Shown here one piece after another: positions 59,746-64,000 of a stretch of DNA of 64,000 bases. A program made the position numbers and the translations under genes. How positions within the stretch are numbered: the first letter of the stretch is position 1; every line of letters begins with the position of its first letter. Origin of the DNA: Plasmodiophora brassicae (lineage: Eukaryota > Endomyxa: Phytomyxea > Phytomyxea > Plasmodiophorida). Where the stretch lies: contig CP145412.1 in the NCBI GenBank assembly GCA_036867785.1, positions 868,001 to 932,000 on the forward strand, read 5' to 3'. The notes beneath the pieces are model-generated. The model ran no database searches, had not been told where the DNA came from, and saw only the letters and a list, made by a program, of their open reading frames with translations.

Positions 59746-60874
59746 ATGGGCAAGCGCAGCGCCGAAGACAAGGACGAGCGCAGACGGCGCAAGGACGAGA
59801 AACGGGCGCGCAAGGAGGAGCGTAGGCGTGCGCAGCAGGATGAAACTCCTGCCGTGAATGAGAAGGTGAATGTTCCCCTGGGCAGAGATTCGTGGGGGGC
59901 GGACGGTGATGGGTGCGTCGTCGTAGGATGCGGCATCGATCGTGTCGACGCTGGTGGATGTGTATCCCACCGCACGCGACGAGCTGCGAGCGCTGTTTGA
60001 GGTAATTGACTCCGGCGAGCCTGTCGATATTCAAGGCATCGAGCAGGATCTGGTGCGCGAGAGCCTGTCGCTGCTGTTCACTTGTGTTCGATTGGAACGC
60101 CAGGGTCAGTCGTTCGTTCGAGGCCAGACGACGCCGAAACTCTGTGGTTTATTTGCCGAAGCGCTTTCCTCTGTCGAGCCGTCGGCTGCTGACGATCATA
60201 TGAAGGCTGATAGACGTGTCATCGGCCCTCAACTGCCGACCTCTGCCGATATACCAACTGGAACGGACGACAACAACCATATCATCGATTCTGATGACGA
60301 AGAGTTTGGCCCGTCCTTGACAGCGCCGCCCATTCCGCGAGCACCGACAACAGTGGAAGTGGAACCGGTGGCCAGCCAACGCGAATCATGGATGACAGCG
60401 CTGCCTGAAGACCGGGCCGGAGTATCCTCTGCTGATGCCATGGCCGCACGAAAGTTTACTCGTAAAGGCATCAGTGACGTAAGTACTTGTTGGCAAATCA
60501 CGCGACCTCCCTCATTAATGTCACTTGCACAGCTGGGTGATCGCTCAGTGTGGACGGATTCGGCTGCAGAGAGGCAGCGTAAGTTTGAAGAGCGGCTGCA
60601 GCGTAAATCGCAGAAAGCCCCGAACAAGGCTGGTTCCTCGAAATCCAAACCTGCGGCTCCTGTCCCTACCGATTCCTCGAGGCCCTCGTTGTTAGCGCAG
60701 CACCAAAGCCTCAAGTCGGCCGCTCAACCAGAACGTCGAGCAGCCGACAATCCTGTTTGGGATCGCGAGCGAGACCTCGTAGGAGGCGGGCAAATTACGG
60801 GAAGGAAGTTTCACGACATGGTATCGCAAGCGAAGCAGCTCGGGTCCCGGTTCTCCAGCTCCAGCACGCTGTGA
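59746..60874 (+). CDS. GPALPP/DUF3752-type nuclear protein
   Basis: Exons 59746-59871, 59927-60478 and 60533-60874 give 339 residues. A basic helical N-terminus (KDERRRRKDEKRARKEERRR) is followed by a helical block (PTARDELRALFEVIDSGEPV). IGPQLP is the GPALPP-like motif, and RESWMTALPE and a C-terminal DUF3752 end (PVWDRERDL, GRKFHDMVSQAKQL) complete the family pattern. The second intron (54 nt, GTAAGT donor) is a multiple of three without stops, so the unspliced frame also stays open. The family is nuclear and linked to spliceosome or gene expression; its exact role is unclear. Confidence 0.78.
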
Positions 60875-60910
60875 CATAACTTATATACGCGCATGCATGC
60901 GCATGTCGTT

Positions 60911-61424
60911 TTATGGGCACTTGGGCGCAGGCAGCTTGATATGGATTCCACCTGGCGCGTAGGGCATCCCTTCGCAGGCCGACTTGGCGCTGCTGCGCTC
61001 GAGACGTTTTAGGATCGGCGCGAACGTCCGTATGGTTGGTCGCCGCATAGGCAGACCGTAGAGGTAGTGGGATCGCGGCGGCGCCGGGCATGACTTCTGC
61101 CTCTGCATGGACGATCCCTCCTTCTCCAGCGGGCCGACACCTGAACCATCGTGTCACTTTCGTACTCGGGGGCAAACCGACATCGCGCTAACCTGGCACC
61201 GTCGAAGGGCAACGTGGTCTGACATGCCGGGGCACGGCTAAACGTTCCCAGAACGGTGTCGCAGCCTGGCGACCGATCTGCGCTTCGCTTGAGGTTGCCA
61301 TCGCGTGCTCTCCGTTCGGGGTCCCAGCGAATGGCGACATCGCTGGCTGACGATTCGATGGCCCGGCCGACCCAAGGCCTTTCCTGGTCGGGCGCTGGGT
61401 TACGTCCTGGCCGTATGCATTCAT
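60911..61424 (-). CDS. Unknown small protein, three exons
   Basis: Minus strand, exons 61424-61244, 61187-61141 and 61096-60911 give 137 residues in frame, with introns of 56 and 44 nt. The N-terminal half is Ser/Thr/Ala-rich and polar. The C-terminal half is basic with LPMRRPTIRTFAPILKRLE and ends CEGMPYAPGGIHIKLPAPKCP. It does not match a family I know. The splice chain was found from frame compatibility only, so gene existence is moderately supported. Confidence 0.45.
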
Positions 61425-61709
61425 GATCTGTTATTCCCTTCAAGTCAGTCCGAATGATGCAGAGGCCCCGGCACGCGCGGCATCACCTCGTTCAGGCTCG
61501 CCGCTCTACAAGACGAAGCAGACTGCACACGACCGCGATCGAGGACGTTATGCGGTTTCGCGGGAGGCGGCCGTTCGCCGTCCTCGCCGGCCATCGACGG
61601 GAGCAGCGTCCGCGGCTTTGACCGGGATCGAACCCGGCCCTGCCTGGCGTTGTTACGGAACCCCTTCATTGCGCTCTGATTGTATATCGCGACCGCTGGC
61701 AGGAACGAA

Positions 61710-61958
61710 CTATTGTGCCATCGGAAACTGTTCGAGCAGGTCAACCTTGTCGCGGCCGGCCCACCCGGGGCCGACGGCGTCGCCATCCAGCCTGCGAATC
61801 AACGCAGGTACCGCGTCCCGATCTCTCCAGCAATCTGAATCTTCCGAATCCAGGCACTGCCATAGTACATTCGTAGGAACCACGTCCCATCGGCGTCGGA
61901 CAGCACAGCAGCGTACAAGAAGTTCCTCGACCGTCCCATGGCGATTCATCGCGGGCAC
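61710..61958 (-). CDS. Possible very small protein (62 residues)
   Basis: Minus strand, exons 61958-61917 and 61856-61710 joined in phase 0 over a 60-nt intron. The product is acidic (CLDSEDSDCWRDRDAVPAL, DKVDLLEQFPMAQ). The unspliced frame is also open (82 codons). It starts about 40 bp from the divergent TIPIN gene. No family was recognised. Confidence 0.3.
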   Translation of the reverse strand: MPAMNRHGTVEELLVRCCAVRRRWDVVPTNVLWQCLDSEDSDCWRDRDAVPALIRRLDGDAVGPGWAGRDKVDLLEQFPMAQ

Positions 61959-61999
61959 GTCCGAGACTCGCGGTGGTCAACTCCGTGCGAGAGCCGGCC

Positions 62000-62666
62000 A
62001 TGGACGACATCGACATTGTCGAAGATGACGTCGTCGCCGGCGAGGGTGTCGATCCGGCGATGGCGGCCGAGGAGGCGGGGACGGAGCCGCTCCCGGCCAA
62101 GGTCAGGAAGCCGAGGCTGACGTTTGGGTCGCAGATGCTGCTGGACCCGGACCGGGGCCTGCCGTTCCTGTTGCGGGAAGGCCGCCAGGTCCGGTTCCAT
62201 GGCAAGGGGCATGAAGCGCGGGACCTGACGCGCCTGATGCGACTCTACCGGGATTGGGCCAAACAGGTAATGGCTGCCCTCTGGCGTATCGGGTGACGAG
62301 ATTCACATGCATCATGCGCTACAGCTGTTCCCGAAGTTGTCGTTCGAGGCCCTGATTGACAGGATTGCCAAGCTCGGCAGCTCTCACGATGTGAATGCGT
62401 TCATCGCCGAAGAACGCGAACGCCAGTTAATGTCCCGTGTTGAGTACCACCGCGGCCTACGAGGCGACGATAACGGTGCCGGACGTGACGACTACATTGT
62501 CGACTCCGAGCGCGTCGCCTCCAAGCGGAATCGGCGCCGTGACGACCTTGCTGATGATGGCGGCGACGAACGTAATGCATGCGCAGAGGGCGACGATATC
62601 AGAGATGAATTCGACCCAGATGATGAGGGCGAGCTCATGGCATTGCTTGACGAACAGCAGCAATAG
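62000..62666 (+). CDS. TIPIN: TIPIN/Csm3/Swi3 replication fork protection factor
   Basis: Exons 62000-62266 and 62325-62666 (58-nt intron) give 202 residues. The Swi3 domain reads KPRLTFGSQMLLDPDRGLPFL, FHGKGHEARDLTRLMRLYRDWAKQ, then across the intron LFPKLSFEALIDRIAKLGSS, the defining block. The tail is acidic and Arg-rich (SKRNRRRDD, DPDDEGELMALLDEQQQ). TIPIN pairs with Timeless/Tof1 to stabilise stalled forks and relay checkpoint signals. It is shorter than animal TIPIN, with a reduced tail. Confidence 0.9.
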
Positions 62667-62873
62667 ACGCATGGTCGAGTGTGCACACGAATTCTGCCAA
62701 TGCCTGTATGGTAACAAGTCCTCCGAAAGTATATATCTTATGTGTTGCTACTTCCAAGCTCTCTAATAGGAGTCGTAGCTTGTTGGATCCGAAAGGTAAA
62801 CGTAACCGCCATTGTAGCGAACGAACGACCCTGTGATGGAAAGTCGGACACATAGAGTAGGGTAGGCAGCAGG

Positions 62874-64000
62874 CTACGACAGGCTTTTAATGATGCCTGA
62901 CACGACAATTTTCTGAAACATGGCACTGCTCTTTTCCGCATCCTCTTTGGACTGTCGCGTATTCTCATCAGGGGTTGTCGTGTCTTCATCACCAATCTCG
63001 TCATGGAACTTCTGCAACTCGCCACGTATCTCATCGAGCCCAATGTTAAACTGGTTCAGTAGCTTGTGAGCGTGTGTCGTTATGGCTGGCTCGCCAGCAG
63101 TCATGGCGAAACCGAGGACGAAGTCAACCATTTGCAGAGCAAACTCGGCTGTATCACATTACCGTTATCAGCGCATTCGTACCAGAAACAGACGGAGAGC
63201 CGCTAACCGTGATCACCATCCGAACTCTCTGCCGCCTCGCGAAACTGAAGATGTAGCTCGATGAGCCGGTCCACCTTCTCGCAATCTTTCTCCTGAAACA
63301 TTGGGATTAGACCGGAGCGAAATGACAGAAATCCATCGTCAGTACCGTAAACTTCGATAGAAGACGCTGATAGTGAAGATCGCTTGTTGACAGGAACAGA
63401 TGGCCGATTATGGATACGATACACTCTGATGCCGGTATTATTGAAAGGCCATGCAGTCGTAGCGCTTCGCTAACCTTCTTCCTCTTCAGCCGACACCTTG
63501 TACTTGCGATGACGTTTCGATCGCCCACTCATGAACGCAGCGAACACCGCTTTCAGACCGCCAATATCAACCAGTTGACGACAGTTGGGAGGAGATCCTA
63601 GTGACCGATCAGCAACAGATTAGCAATGCGGCTAACTATCCATACGTTCAGTAGCTTGGGCCAGGATACTAAGAGCACCATGACGTAGAAGGAGCTTCTT
63701 CGATCTAGTCACAAGCCCCGTGAATTTATGAGTTACAGTACGGGAAGCACGCCGGATGGTATACCTGATGGCATCAATGCAGAAGTGGAGGCCGCCAGCA
63801 TCGGCGAACGGTTCACGGAGGGATGCTTCCAGCAACATTGACTGAACAGAAGATATAACATTCTCAACAAGCCCTCTCTCGTCTTCATCGGGTGCATCTT
63901 CTTTGATGTACGGCGCCAGAATCGCCAACAACCGCCCCATCTGAGGGGCCATTGCGACTCGGACGGGGGTTTCACCACAAGTCAACAGGACAGCAACCAA
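62874..64000 (-). CDS. CTNNBL1: Beta-catenin-like protein 1, C-terminal part (runs off right edge)
   Basis: Minus strand, exons 64000(+)-63765, 63704-63646, 63597-63475, 63425-63346, 63292-63217 and 63148-62874. Armadillo-type helical repeats are visible: GRLLAILAPYI, LVENVISSVQSMLLEASLREPF, LVDIGGLKAVFAAFM, CIVSIIGHLFLS and the diagnostic RLLSKF / EKDCEKVDRLIELHLQF, then the last helices to the stop. CTNNBL1 associates with the CDC5L/Prp19 spliceosome complex. The N-terminal part lies beyond the window. Six short exons are separated by introns of 48-68 nt. Confidence 0.88.

Noticed and set aside
61610-61660. tRNA-like B box (gggttcgatcccgg on the minus strand)
   Set aside because: The T-stem/loop does not fit 5-7-5 spacing, no A box or acceptor pairing is found in the flanks, and no anticodon arm can be drawn.

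Overview
The window is nuclear DNA of a compact, GC-rich, intron-dense eukaryote. I spliced about 30 genes by hand. They carry roughly 88 introns of 40-70 nt (mostly 50-62 nt, GT...AG), and every joined reading frame closes without a stop. No bacterial operons, rRNA, convincing tRNA or CRISPR were seen. The gene set points to a flagellated, sterol- and lipid-competent unicellular eukaryote with full secretory, splicing and ubiquitin systems: eS7, eL30, CUL3, EMC7, Sec20, GET3, IMP1, DHX37, PAT1, TIPIN, CTNNBL1, a TAF1B-like factor and a sperm-tail PG-rich repeat protein. High GC, dense packing and very short introns would fit a plasmodiophorid or another small-genome protist. That placement is a guess, because nothing here is diagnostic.

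Layout. 0-1.5 kb: two adjacent inverted repeats and no secure gene. 1.5-4 kb: a type II membrane glycosyltransferase-like protein and an MDR oxidoreductase. 5-10 kb: a ten-exon ABCC transporter. 10-15 kb: a cathepsin C (dipeptidyl peptidase I) homologue, a small membrane protein and an LRR single-pass receptor-like protein. 15-18.6 kb: a coiled-coil protein and a TAF1B/Rrn7-like Pol I factor. 18.6-22.4 kb: gene-poor, with a ~1.1 kb near-perfect palindrome and decayed coding fragments. 22.4-27.9 kb: Sec20, an STPGR flagellar protein, eS7 and a coiled-coil protein. 28-29.6 kb: gene-poor. 29.6-41.2 kb: A20/AN1 zinc finger, ArfGAP, a secreted protein, a GPH/MFS sugar symporter, an HMG-box protein divergent from PAT1, CUL3 and eL30. 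41.3-43 kb: a second ~1.2 kb palindrome. 43-64 kb: tandem PH protein, RING protein, EMC7, HSD17B10-type SDR, DHX37/Dhr1 helicase, a zinc-finger protein, F-box/LRR protein divergent from GET3, Ser/Thr kinase, cytochrome-b5 front-end desaturase, IMP1 peptidase, GPALPP-like protein, two unknown small proteins, TIPIN/Csm3, and the 3' part of CTNNBL1 running off the right edge.

Most genes are housekeeping and functionally independent. Related themes are ribosome production (eS7, eL30, DHX37, TAF1B-like), tail-anchored and ER membrane protein handling (GET3, EMC7, Sec20), RNA metabolism (PAT1, CTNNBL1, GPALPP) and ubiquitin ligase parts (CUL3, F-box, RING).

The most unusual structure is a set of long inverted repeats (about 0.35-1.2 kb overall, at three loci). 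Their sequences look unrelated to one another. Where coding can be read, the two arms carry the same peptide arranged tail-to-tail. They are candidates for hairpin-RNA loci, fold-back elements or assembly artefacts. Exon boundaries are manual predictions from splice signals, frame and family alignment from memory. No database search was run.
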